Shown: positions 46,600 through 60,000 of the stretch, piece after piece
Layout: each line of letters begins with the position of its first letter
Position numbering within the stretch: position 1 is the stretch's first letter
Origin: Prunus persica
Taxonomy: Eukaryota > Streptophyta > Magnoliopsida > Rosales > Rosaceae
NCBI RefSeq assembly: GCF_000346465.2
Contig: NC_034011.1
Coordinates: 7,346,611-7,410,610, forward strand
Direction: 5' to 3'
Length of the DNA: 64,000 nucleotides
Position numbers and translations under genes: made by a program
Notes under the pieces: generated by a model
What the model was told of the DNA's origin: nothing
What the model saw: only the letters and a program-made list of their open reading frames with translations
Database searches by the model: none

Positions 46600-47330
46600 C
46601 GCGATGAAAAATATTGGTCGAGCAAAATATATTGGTCGCGCAAAGTCTAAAAAAATTATTTTAAAAAAAATAAAAATCCCTACGTCCCATTTTTGGTACC
46701 CGCCAAAATTTTTAAATTTTTGCGCGACGAATATAGGAATATTGGTCGCGCAAAGTCTAAAAAAATTATTTTAAAAAAATAAAAATCCCCGTGTCCCATT
46801 TTTGGTACCCGACAAAATTTTTAAATTTTTGCGCGACGAATATAGGAATATTGGTCGCGCAAAGTTTAAAAAAAAATATTTAAAAAAAATAAAAATCCCC
46901 GCGTTCCATTTTTGGTACCAGCCAAAATTTTTAAATTTTTGCGCGACGAATATAGGAATATTGGTCTCGCAAAGTCTAAAAAAATTATTTAAAAAAAATA
47001 AAAATTCCCGCGTCCCATTTTTGGTACCCGCCAAAATTTTTAAATTTTTGCGCGACGAAAAATACATACTGGTCGGGCAAAGTCTAAAAAAATTCCCGCG
47101 TCCGATTTTTGGTACCCGCCCAAATTTTTGCGAGACGAAAAATATATATTGGTCGCGCAAAGTTTTGAGCGACAAAAAATATTGGTCGCGCAAAGTCTAA
47201 ATTTTTTTTATTTTTTTATAAAATCCCACGTCCCATTTTTGGTACCCGTCCAAATTTTTAGAGTTTTGCGCGACAAATTGTTGGTTGCGCAAACTTTTGA
47301 GAGACGAAAAATTGGTTCGTAACACAATAT
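46600..47330. repeat. 110-bp tandem array carrying the CACTA subterminal motif
   Basis: About six units each contain, in order, GCGCGACGAATATAGGAATA, TTGGTCGCGCAAAGTCTAAA, an A/T-rich spacer and CCCATTTTTGGTACCCGCC. Later units shorten. Open frames here are periodic echoes of the array. Confidence 0.85.
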
Positions 47331-47504
47331 TTATAAAAATAATTGTTATGAATAATAAAAATAAAATTAATTTATTTTACAATTTAAAATATAAATAAGG
47401 TTAAAGCTGCTTAATAAATATATATACTATTCAATTTCTTAAGTGTTATACGTACAAAATAAATAAATTTAAAGCTACTTAATAAATAAATATATATACA
47501 CACA

Positions 47505-48060
47505 CCATTCAACGATCCAACCGTCAGACTTATTTGTATATACTTCAAGATCGTATACCCCAAAAATCACAAAAAATAAACATTCAGAGATCTAGTAACG
47601 AGACAAAACTTTTCGATAGTTATAAATGAAAAATTACGATTTAACGGTTATTTTAACTCCGATTTTGATGATTTTTTTTACAGCTACACTCCTTGACCAT
47701 ATATGAATACAATGACTGAATTTGATCTTCAATTTAAAATATTTACACTAGTGGATACCACAAAATCTTATGTTATATCTAACGAACGTATAAATAACCT
47801 CTTAATTGTTAGTGAATATATTGTTTTGATGGCATATGCATTCACCAAAACTAGTTTCAAGGATCCAACCGTCAAACTTGTTTATTTATACTTCAAGATC
47901 ATATACGCCAAAAATCGGAAAAAATAAACATTCAGAGATCAAGTAATGGGACAAAACTTTTCGACGGTTATAATGAAAAATAACGATTTAACGGTTATTT
48001 TAACTCCGATTTTGATGATTTTTTACAGCTACACTCCTTGACCCTATATGAATACAATGA
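47505..48060. repeat. 200-bp direct duplication inside the CACTA element
   Basis: 47510-47712 and 47862-48060 share GATCCAACCGTC, AATAAACATTCAGAGATC, GATTTAACGGTTATTTTAAC and CTACACTCCTTGACC in order, with few differences. Confidence 0.8.
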
Positions 48061-48653
48061 ACTAATTCGATCGTCAATTTAAAATATATATTTTCTAACA
48101 AAAACTCAATCTGAACAACAATAATATATTTTTCTAACAAAAATCCGATCCGATCTAAAATAATAAATTTAAAGCTACTTAATAAATATATATACTGTTT
48201 AATTTCTTAAGTGTTATGCATACAAAAAAAAAAACAAAAATAAATTAGTTTAGGCGACGAAATGTTTGGATTACGTCATGCAAAGATTTTAAAAAATATA
48301 TATTTTATTTTTATAAGGACTTTGCGTGACGAAGTTCATTGTTGCGTCGCGCAAAGTCACTTTGAGCGATGGTGTATTGTTGTCGCGCAAAGTTACTTTG
48401 CGCGACGAATTTTTTTTCGTCGCGCAAAATTTGGTCGCGCAAGACTTTGAGCGACGATGTATTGTCGTCGCTCAAAAGTTTGTCGCGCGAAGTGACTTTG
48501 CGCTACGAACTGTTTTTCGTCGCACAAAATTTGGTCGCGCAAGACTTTGAGCGACGAAGTTTTGAGTTTCGTCGCGCAAAGTGACTTTGAGCGACGAATA
48601 GTTTTTCGTTGCGCAAAATTTGGTCGCGCAAGAGGTTTTTTTTACTAGTGTAC

Positions 48654-51026
48654 ATCTCATAGACGACGATAACACTATCTAATTTTTCTGTCATGTCATG
48701 GAGAAATTTCTAGGTGACATGTCATTATGTTGTTCAGAATTTTACTCAAATTATAACACTTATAAAATCATTAAAACTACAATTTTTTAAGACTTATTTA
48801 TTGAAATATCTCATGTGATTTTAAAATTGTCTCAGGTTGCCCTCAGAAGTGTCTAATGACTCAACATCCCCCTTGAACTTCCATTCTATGACCAATGTTG
48901 TCCCATTTCGTTAGTTTTCATACAAAACTCATGAAATCCGCTAATGTGACATGGGTATTTTGATAATTTTAACTATTAAATATAAAAAAATGCTTGAAAT
49001 TATTCACAATCAAATATGTAAAATAATTAAATAACATAAAAATTAAAAGAGTATTGCTATACTTACCATATTTTTATCTCACATTTCTATACCACATGAT
49101 GTGACATATTCATATCATGTCACATCAATTAAATCAATGAAGTGTATTTTAATAAAGAAAGTTTACTAACATTTTTTTTAAAGTGTTAATAAATCATAAA
49201 AAGAAAAGAAAATATTAAATAATTTTAATTGATGTGGCTGTCCACCTCATTTGCCACTAAGGTGGTATGAGAATATGGTATACAAATGTGGTAAGAGTAG
49301 CAATGAAAAATCAAAAAATTAAAATTAAAATTAACACAACCTCAAAGTTATGCATCTTCTTCAGCTCCATCGTACCACTATCCCACTATACACCCGAACC
49401 ACATCAACAACCGCCCACACCTCCTACCGACAACCACCAAACTGATCTTCCCACACAAACCCATATGCCGCTTTTCTAATTCTGATCTCCAACCGTTTTA
49501 ACCCAACACTTACCCCTATCTTGCGAGATCCAGTCGCCCCACCCTCCATCGAAATCTCAACCCAGCCACAGCTCCCCTTGCAACTAAACATCCGTATAAT
49601 TTAAACAATACTAATGTTATTCATAATAAATTAAAAAAATAACATTACAATTAACCTACAATTGTTGCCGATGAGGTTTCATATCATACTGATCTTACTA
49701 ATACAGAGAGAGCTAAATAAGAAAAAATAAATTTATCAAAAAAAGAAAAAATAAAAGTGGCGTTTGCTCAAGAAAAAAAAAAAGCATTCAACTTACTTTG
49801 GATTGGCATACTCAAGAAGGCAAAAAAAAAACGTAGGATTCTTGTGATGCACACACACTTTGATGAAATTGAGTAATGTTAATAAATTGGTCCTTTATAA
49901 AGAGAATTCCAATCTCACTTAAATAAGGAATTCCCAAAACCCAATTGAATAAGATAACACCTACTTAAAACCCAATTAAGTAAGAAATTATAGATTATAA
50001 AGAGAATTCCAATCTCACTTAAATAAGGAATTCCCAAAACCCAATTGAATAAGATAACACCTACTTAAAACCCAATTAAGTAAGAAATTATAGAAATTGG
50101 AAAGCCCAAGAGAAATGGACTACCAGCTTCCTTTTTTAAAAAAAAAAACCTTAGTCCAAAACGATGTCGTTTTGGTCAGGTTAAATAAAACTTAAAATAA
50201 AAAATAAAAAATAAAAAATAATCATTTTTTAAAGCCTGGTCCAAAATGACTTCGTTTTGGCCAGGCTGTGTTAAAAAAAATAAGCACGCGCGCGTTGCGC
50301 TTAGAGCGCAACAGTTGTAGCGCAGCGCCCAATTTGGTTTGGGCATTTCGTAGAGCATGTTGCGTACATCTCGGGTCTGAAACAGAGATGCAACTCCAGT
50401 TGCTCAAATGAAATTTTCTGACGACCGGAGATGTAGGTGCACCTCCTTGCGCCTGCACAAGTACACCACTAAATGAGGCAACTTTGGTCACATAGGGGAT
50501 ATGTCTTTAGGGTGGCTCATGCAATGACACAGTAATCTGTTTTCTCTTCCACTTGTTAAAATATCATTATTCTACAACGAAAAGAAAAAAGAAAAAAGAA
50601 AAAAGAAAAATCATGTGGCTCATGTGACATTTTGTCTTCCACTTGTCAGACAAAGCAATTGTTAAAGCCTCACATATCTTCTTGACCAAAAAATTTATTA
50701 TTTAATTATTAAAAAAAAAAAAAAAAAAAAACCTCACATATCTTTATCTTTTTTCTCAAATATTTTAACAAGTGGTATGAAATCGATATCATGGATTTTG
50801 ATTTAGGACATTAATTGGCATGAGAGCAACACGAAACATTATGAGATGAGTTCTTGATAATTTGATGACATTTGTCTTCTCAATATTGGACTAATTCACT
50901 ACGCCAAAATTGACTTTTAGAACCCCAACTTTCTTTATTAGTCAGATACAAACAAATGCATGGTTAGTGTAGAAATAAATTATTATGAGAGCTGTCGCAC
51001 ATTTTCAATTGGGACCAAAGTCAATC
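48654..51026. other. Intergenic region upstream of CCR
   Basis: AT-rich sequence without a recognised gene. A perfect 100-bp tandem duplication lies at 49895-50094. Two related CCAAAACGATGTCGTTTTGG / CCAAAATGACTTCGTTTTGG palindromic blocks (50155-50180 and 50240-50265) look like the arms of a small transposon. The CCR promoter must lie in the last part. Confidence 0.55.
49895..50094. repeat. Perfect 100-bp tandem duplication
   Basis: Two adjacent identical 100-bp copies start TTATAAAGAGAATTCC and end GAAATTATAGA. Identity without visible mismatch implies a recent event or an assembly duplication. Confidence 0.9.
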
Positions 51027-51035
51027 TTTATAAAG
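51027..51035 (+). promoter_or_regulatory. Putative TATA box of CCR
   Basis: TTTATAAAG lies 60 bases before the CCR start codon, which leaves a short 5' leader. I saw no clear AC element (ACCTACC-type) close by. Confidence 0.4.
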
Positions 51036-51095
51036 CGCCACCCAAAAGAGAAACAAAAAAAAATTCATAACCCTAAAACCAAGCTAAGTATTAAG

Positions 51096-54000
51096 ATGCA
51101 TGCCGATAGCTCTTCAGTTTCAGGCCATGGCCAAACTGTTTGTGTCACCGGAGCTGGAGGCTTCATTGCTTCCTGGATTGTCAAACTTTTGCTAGAAAGA
51201 GGCTACATTGTGAGGGGAACCTTGAGAAACCCAGGTCACTCCAAATCATTATCTTCTTGGCCTCTGAGTTGTTTTTTTGTCTTACATTCGAAGTGTCGAC
51301 ATGTTATGTTGCGGGACTTTGAATTAAAACCGACCATTAATTTATTTCAATTATACATGAATTTGCGGTTTTGATTCCTAGTTTGACATAACACGTAACA
51401 TATATTTTGAGACATAATTCTTCCTTGTATTGATATGTTTTTTTTCCTTTTTGATGCTTTTCTTATTTTGGGTTGATCACAGATGACCCAAAGAATGCTC
51501 ATTTGAGGGAGCTTGAAGGAGCTCAAGATAGGTTGACTTTACGTAAAGCTGATCTTCTTGACTTTGAGAGCCTTAAAGAAGCCATCAACGGTTGTGATGG
51601 CGTTTTTCACACAGCATCACCGGTTACGGATGACCCAGTGAGTTTTTTTCGTTTCTGCTTCCTTACTTTGTTTCTTCCTTTTCCTGTTTGGTTGCTGAGA
51701 CTGCCAGAAAATATGCACACTTTTTCTCTTATGTGCATGCACAGTTTTTCGATCAGTTTGTGTATCCTTCAAACAAAACTATCACGTGGTGGTTCTGGGC
51801 CAGAAACCACTTGCTTTTGTCGATTGTGATGTTGTGGTGGACCTCCAAAATTGTTCTCCAAGTCCCATAATAGTATTTAAAAGGTGAAAAAAAAAAACAC
51901 TAGCTAAGAAAGGAATAGTTTGGTCACGGATATTGGTTTTGGTTGGGTGAAGATTTTTCCCTTTTTCATATATATTTTCTTAAATTAGCTTTCAAATTCA
52001 CGTCCCACATTATAAAGTCTATTAGAAAGTAAAGCGGCTTGAATTTTTTCCTACTATTGTAACGATATATTCATTATCTTATATGAAATAATTTACATTT
52101 TCGCAGCATGGTGTCATGATTACATCTTAACTAAAGTTTAAGATAAGAAAAAAAAAAAAATGCATGTCTAGTAGTTTGGTAAAAAGCTCACATTTTAGGG
52201 TACATAACCCTAGCTGCTAAGAGAGGGAAAGAAAAAGAAAGAGAACGCGTCAGCTTCCGGATCCTGTTGGATGTTCGATGTTCTTTGGCTTTTGGGGGAC
52301 CTCTATCGATCTACTTTTCTTTTGGGAGATCTGTTGTCTCAGATCTGGGCTAGCTTTGGTTGTGCCTCATCTTACGAGGCTGCTTTTTAAGGTGTTGCGA
52401 CTTGATCATAGTAGATCCACTACTCATTGGTACGTTGAGGCTCTGGAGTAACTCGGTGGCGCTCTCTATGTCTTACCCCGAAAAGATTATTGGCGGTTAA
52501 TTTTCCTTTTGCCTACATCATTTTAGTTTTTAGTATTATTTTGGTTCAGTTTGTTCAAAGAAACTTTGTAAATTTTATGTGTTTTTTTTCTCTCATAATT
52601 CTAAAAGCTTAGTTGAGTTTGCTGGGTGTTCTTAGTCTTTTAAGAGAGTCATGTCGGTTAGTGGCTAGTTTTTGTCTTTGATGTCATTGGACTATATTCG
52701 GAAAAATTATGGCGATTAAAAGAGGTTTTAGAAAAGTTATTTTCCAATGTTATTCTCTCCATATTTCCATTTTTTTATTATTTATTTATAAAATTAATGA
52801 GGTATTAAAATTACCAATTTAGGCTATATCCTAACACGTGGATGTATTCTAGTACCATAAAAATTTCTCCAAAATGTATCCCAAATGCCTTGGAAAAAAA
52901 AGATATATTGTACCTAAACTCAAAATAAAATTTGCTTATGATTTTCTACTACAATATATTATCTCTATGCTATTAAAATATTTTGAAGGGATTGGATTTG
53001 TTATTTTCATTTTTTTAATAGTAAATTTAACTTAACCCTTTCAAGGTAATTTTTTCAACTACAACTAGGGATGGCAAAAATTCCCGTAGGAGCGGGTCCC
53101 CGACCTTAACGGAGGGAGATTTCGGGGCTAAATGGGTATCGGGTACTAGGATCCCCGAACTTGAAAAATTCCCGACGGGTATGGGAAGGGGATGGTATTG
53201 GTGTCCCCATCCCCGAACCCGACCCGAAAATATATATGTTTATATTTAAATAAATAAATATATATATAATTATAATATTTATGTTTAACCCTAAGTTAAC
53301 TCCCCTCTCCTAATTCTTCCTAATTTTCTATGGAATTTCATATTGATGTGATTTTGAATAGTTGTGTTGAACTTTATAGTTAATTTAGATGTGTTGAATG
53401 ATAATGTAATATGAAACTTAATGCTAAAATGTATGATAAATATTTTTTTATGCAAAAAAAATCAGGGATTCGGGGCGGGTATGGGGGATAGTCCCCCTAC
53501 GGGGACGGGGACGGGGATTCCCTGAAACCTAATAAACGGGGATGGGTTCGGGGACGGGGGCGGGGATGGAGAGAGGGGATGGGGATAATATTGTCATACC
53601 CGGCCCCTACCTGACCCGTTGCCATCCCTAACTACAACCCATCTCTTTATTTTTGTTTGAATAAAATATAGTTTTTTTCTAAATAAAACCCGATGACTAG
53701 GATCCAACTTGGGAAGTTACCTAATCAAACGCAAAATCGAATTTGTTGTACTTTTTCGATTCCTAAATACCCCAACTAAGAGCATCCATAATGATGCTCT
53801 TTGTTTCTTAGCTAAAATTTAGCTAAAAATATAAGAAAGCTATTTTAGGAGCTCTCTGAAAAATTTCAACTCCAACCATACTCTCTAATTTGGAGAGTCA
53901 TAAATGCTATAACTCTTTTTTGATTGGTCCATCTCTATTATAAATAAAAAATAGTTAGCATTAAATAAAGGTTTGAAATACTCATTAAATAAAGAAGCAT

Positions 54001-57000
54001 TAAATTATAGGAAGCAACTAGGAGTTCTCTCTCTCCTTAGATTTAGGAGCTCCTAGACGACTCCCTATTTTAGGAGGTGGATAAGGAGCATGGTTGGAGT
54101 TGCATTTTTATAATTCCTCCCTAAAATTTGTCTAAGGAGGTGGTTTAGGGAGCCCATTGTGGATGCTCTAAGTCATTATTATATTTTGTATATTAATGTA
54201 GGAACCAACATAGAAATAAATTTTAATTGGATTGTAACTAATGGCACATGTTGAATTTGAAAAGATCTCCAAATGGATGTAGGAATTAATTTGGAAACTT
54301 TTTTAAAACTTAACAATACATTCAGATTTAACATACCTAATCAGTTTATTCAATAAAAAAATAATTTTTAATTTACTTATGAAGTATACATGATTAATTA
54401 TCTATTATATTATTGTTTCATAAATATAATAGCATACATACAATTTTATGATAAAAAATAACATACATGTTACTTCTTTTACGAAAATAATGTACGTAGT
54501 ATGAATTTACATATTTTTCAAATAATATACCCAACTTTTATAAAAATATTTTGGATATAATTTACCTAATAATTTCCTATTATGCAATAATATAACTTGT
54601 AATTTACCTATTATGGGTAAATTTGTAGGTATATTATATTTTATTGATAATAATTTACCAATTATATTTTATCAGGACAAAATTTGAGGAATTTTTATTG
54701 GTAGAAAATTTAATGATTTTTTTATTGGTTCAAAATTTAAAGATTTTTTTATTGGTCGAAATTTTAGGGTTTAGAGGGAATGCCCCAAAAAAAAAAAAAA
54801 AACAAAGTCATTGATAAGCTATAAATGATGAAGGCCTTGGATTGTTTTTTTGGGCAAAAAATCTGCTTCACTTTAAAGTTAAGCAGTTTAAGGTGTTTGA
54901 TAAAAATAAAATATCCCGATTATTTTAAAAGCAATGGCCTTTTGACAGCAACTTTTAAAAGCAGGCTATGAGTTGCTTTTTAAAGCCGCTTTTAAAATAA
55001 GCAGAGATGAGCCTTTAATGAATTTTTTTTAATTCCCAAAATACCATTATTAATTTTAAAAATTGATACCACCTCCACCTCCACCTCCACATTCAACTCC
55101 ACCACCTTCGCCACCACCACCTCCACCACCACCGCCACAACCATAACCTCCTCCTCCACCTCCACCTCCACCTCCACCACTACCACCACCACCTCCTCCT
55201 CCTCTTCGACCTTTGCGACCTCCACCACAACCACCTTCACCTCCACTTCCACAACCACCATCCTCACCACTACCTCCACCACTACCTCTTGCACCACCAC
55301 CTTCACCTCCACCACCACCAGCACTGCCATATGATTAGCACATAATGCTTTCAACATCATGTCTATTTTAGTCATTATTCACACGTGCAATAGTTTTATA
55401 TTAAAATTTACCAAAATTTTTTGACATTTCTTTTTATATTAACAGCAGTTTAAAAGTATTGTTTACCAAACATGGAGCTGTTTTACTTTACATCTAATTA
55501 ATTTTAAAGCACAACAGAAGCAAATTTTTTAAAAATGATAACAATCCCAAACTGGCCCGAAGTATTAATTAGAAATGAGAGACATGCTTGAAAACAATGA
55601 GGTTTAATTATTTGAAGCTTAGTGGCAAGAAATGTAAATATGTAGGAGTAGTATGACCTTTTATATATTTTAGTTTAAATCTGGATTTTATATATAAATT
55701 TCAAAATTAATGGGTTGATGAATGGAGTCTGAGGCGCAGGTTTTCGTGAAGAAAAAGATAGACCTAATTTATTTTGCTAGAACGACATCATTCTCTTTCT
55801 TTGATCTCTTTTAGCGAAACACATCTGCCACTGCCTATATCTAGTCTTTTTTTAATAAAGCAATGCATGATGGAACAAATATAGGAACAAATGATAGAGC
55901 CCGCAGTGAATGGAACGAAGAATGTGATTGTTGCGGCGGCAGAAGCCAAGGTTAAAAGGGTTGTGTTCACGTCGTCAATTGGTACAGTGTACATGAACCC
56001 CACCAGGGGCCCTGCTGTGATGGTCGATGAGTCTTGTTGGAGTAACCTTGAATATTGCAAGAACACCAAGGTCAGACATAATATTATTACAAATTTAATA
56101 TTTTATCTCTCCAATATATATAGTAGATGCTTAACGACTCATTATGCAAACAAACAAAATCAATATTTGATATATTTATCACTCACTATGTCTCATAATT
56201 AAGAACAATTGCTTTTTTTTTTCTTTTCAATACAAGCTTTGCTGTAAACTGTTTAAAATTAATCTAGCTAATCTATAAGGAGGAGACTTGAATTTAGGTG
56301 CAAGGGACGGATTCACTACTCTGACCAATTGACATAACCCAGATATGCCATAATAATTAAGAACAGTTGTTTTATTCTAGGGTTTCTATAGGAAATTAGA
56401 AAAGGTCAAGTCGGCAAAGAAAGTTTGTGAGATTTTAAAGTAGTATTCTCTCTGGACTTCCATGCTCCTGATAATTCTACTACACAGTGGCGAAGTTAGG
56501 ATTAGGATTTCATGTGTGTGGAAGCCTTTCGCAAAATATAAACAATAAAAAATTTAAACTTACAAGACATACAAAAGCATAAAAAAAAAATCATATTGTC
56601 TATTTATTATAAACCGAAATAAATTAAGCGGTCTATTAATTCTACTAATCAAACCAATAGAAAATCACATATATGGAAATTCATAAAATAAAATTAAAAA
56701 TACACCAACACAGGTTAACAATTGCAACAAAGGGATAGAGAATTACATACTAAGCAAGAAAAATAAAAAAGGATGAACAAATACATACTTGAAGTTGATC
56801 AATTTAGCGAATATCTCTGAACTTTTCCCTTTCCTAATCTGCACATAAATTCAATAGAAAAAAAAGTCATAAATAGTTATAAAGTTAAAAACCTTGGGAA
56901 TGGGGCGGCGAAGTCTTGGAAAGGAACGTGGTATTGACTGCTAGACCCCACATGGTAAAATTATATATTATTCAATAACACGGAAAGCTAAAACTGGATG

Positions 57001-60000
57001 GTTCTTTTTTGGCTGTAGGCCCACCACTTTATGCATTTGGAGCTTCCTTACACAATGCATATAGTTATTTTTTTTAATTATAGTAAATTGAGCTTAGACT
57101 CATAAAATTTATTTAAAATTATCTACAATTTTTTTCTTTATTTTTTTAATTTAAAATACTCATTTTTTTTCTTCAAATAATACCAAATGACTAGAATCCA
57201 ACTAAGCAAGTTACCTAATATAATTTAAAATATGATTTATTATTTTTTTTGGATTCCAAAACTACCCTTATTTATAAGTTAATGTGTTATGGGGAATATA
57301 ACTAATGATACGCGTTGAATTTAGAAAGATCTTCAAATAATTGTAATGGATGTAGGAATTAATTTAGAAACTTATTTGAAATTAAATATTAATTAAACAT
57401 TAACTTATTAGTAATCTGTAGGTGATTAACGTTTTGGTTTATTTAATAAAAAAAATTATGTTGTTTTCCTTTTATGAATTATATGACTAGTAATCTATTT
57501 TATTATAGTTTTATGAATAATAGTGTACATTCTAATGATGTTGAAAAGTAATTTGATAATCTATTTATTTATTTTTTTAAATGAACCTATTTTTATTCTA
57601 AATAATGTACTTATTTTTCTTTCTAAATAAAATACCTTTTTTTCCCTCTAAATAAAGCACCTATTACTTGTTTTATGAAAACAACTTTTTTTTTTATAAA
57701 AATGAACCTATTTTTTCTCTACATAATGTACCTATTTTTCTTTCTAAATGTACCTTTTTTTTCCCTCTAAATAAAGCACCTATTACTTGTTTTATGAAAA
57801 CAATTTTTTTTTTTAAATGAACCTATTTTTTCTCTCCAAATAATGTACCTATTTTTTTTTTTCCTCTTATAATGTACCTAGTAAAACAATTTACCTAGTA
57901 TAATGAACCTATTTTTTTGCTAAATTTTGTATCTATATTTTTCTCTAAATAATGTACATATTACTTGTTTTATGAAAAATAATGTGATAATTTATTTATT
58001 TTTTGTTTTATGATTTATTTTTTAAATGAACCTATTTTTTTCTCTAAATAATGTACGTATTTTTTTCCTCTAATAATATATACCTAGTACAACAATTTAC
58101 CTAGTATAATGAACTTATATTTTTCTTCTAATTAATGTACCTATTCTTTTCTCTATAAAAAATGTGCATAAATTTACATTATACAACATACCTATTTTCA
58201 TTAAATTATTGTGCACCTATTTTTAATTTTATGAAAAATGTATGGAAATTTCAATTACAAAGTAATTGACCTAGTTTTTTTTTTTAAAATTTAAATTTTT
58301 GGTAAATAATATACCTATATTTGTATACGTATTTGTTTATATTTATATTTTATATGTACATTATTGGATATGTAATTTAAAATTTATTTTTATTTTTATT
58401 TTTGCAATTTTAAGGGGCGATATGTTAGAGGGAATGGCAACCAAAAGAAATGGGTGATTGATATGTTATTAATAGGGAGTTTTAATTATAATTTTGGCAG
58501 TTAATGAAATGCTTGGAATAAATTATAAATAAAATATGAAGTCTGATGGCAACGATGTAAAAACATAGGAATACTACGACTTCTTATATCCTACTGGTCA
58601 TTTAAGTTTGAAATTACACATAGATTTATAGAATGATGGGTATATGTCTAAGAAATAAAAATTGTAGGGACCTATATTGAACAAGCCCTTTTAATTATTA
58701 ATAAAAGCCGAGTGGGGGCTTGGGACTGCACTGGTCCCAGTGTGCCTCAGCCCCTGCTACTACGTATTGTTATTCTAGTACAACAACTATTCAAGTGGGT
58801 GCTAGAGGTATTGGAGTGCAGTTTGGCACACATGGAAGAGATGGTAAACCATTTTGCTTCTCAATTTGCGTTGACTGAGGAGGAACAGCGAGAACTGGTG
58901 GTTGAGCGAGGTAATGCTAGTCTGCTTCGAACTACAAAGTTCCTCCTAGTGGGAAAAGTGCTCACGAAGAAACCTTTCAACAAAGAGGCGTTTAAGCGCA
59001 CTATGGTGACGCTATGGAGACCAAAGGCACGGGTGGAGATTGTGACCTTGGAGGATAATTTGTTAATGTTTGCTTTCTCCTTTCGACAAGACAGAGCGAG
59101 AATTCTAGGACGGGGACTTTGGACCTTTAACCACTATTTGCTGGTAATGAGTGAAGCGGATGACGTGGTAAACCCCTCCCGCACTCCTTTGCACAAACAT
59201 GAGTTTTGGATTCAGGTTCGTGGGCTTCCATTAGTTTACATGATGAGAGCTATATGGGAAAAGAGATAGGGACTGCATTGGGCGACTTTGTAGTCATTGA
59301 TCAAAGCAAAATAAGTGATTGCTACGAAAGTTATCTGCGCATCAAAGTAGGCATTGACATCTCAAAGCCACTTAGGAGGTGTATGCCAGTGCAACTCCCT
59401 GGAGGACAAACCACAACTCAGTGGGTGGACCTACGCTACGAGAAGCTTCCGCAGGGCTAGTGCTCCCAACGGTTGCTGACTGTAATGCACATTTGATGGA
59501 GTCTCCTAATTACTCGGACGTTAACTTAGCCTTAACTCAGGATCTTCATACGGCCACCCTTTTGGGCAATATTTGCTCACATGGGATGATTACCCCTAAT
59601 CAATGTTGTGATTTTCGTGAACATTTGGTTGGTGTAGATGGGCCAGCTTCTGACCAACATGGGCCCAAAGTGTTTATTGAATGGCCAGGGGGCTTCACGA
59701 AGGATATAGCTCAAGAGGATCCTTTTGGGTTTAGTCCAATTATTCGAAGAATCACAAAGGAAGCAAAACTGAAATCAAAGAGAGCCCATGCAGGAAGGAA
59801 TATATCCAGTATTCATGTAAGTAAGAAAAGTCTTGATGATGGAGGGAATACGGGGACTCCTAATCAAAATGGCAAGAGGCGTGCTTCCCTGACAGGCACT
59901 ACTGAGAACACACAAGGGTAGAAGAGGCGATGCTTGCCTTTTGTCTCTTCTTTTTCATCACTGAGATAGGCGAGAGTTGGCGTTGCGCAGCCCCGCCGGG

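Larger units (their letters stand above)
45188..48650. mobile_element. Non-autonomous CACTA (En/Spm) transposon with dense subterminal repeats
   Basis: The 3463-bp element has CACTACTA at the left end and ..TACTAGTG at the right (inverted CACTAGTA). It is flanked by a perfect 3-bp TAC duplication (45185-45187 and 48651-48653). Both ends are packed with GCGCGACGAA and its complement TTCGTCGCGC, the subterminal transposase-binding pattern known from CACTA elements. No transposase or tnpA-like gene survives. The inner part has repeated blocks and a GA-rich minisatellite. Confidence 0.88.

Noticed and set aside
46771..47200. Frames of 132-140 codons on both strands
   Set aside because: They repeat every 110 bp with the CACTA array and exist on both strands at once, so they are periodic artefacts.
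45188..48650. Possible CRISPR-like array of regular GCGCGACG repeats
   Set aside because: The host is a plant, repeat orientation alternates, spacers are themselves repeated, and CACTA ends with a TAC duplication explain it.
54992..55375. 127-codon Val/Glu-rich frame on the minus strand
   Set aside because: It is a shifted reading of the CCACCT repeat, with no start context, domain or conserved composition.
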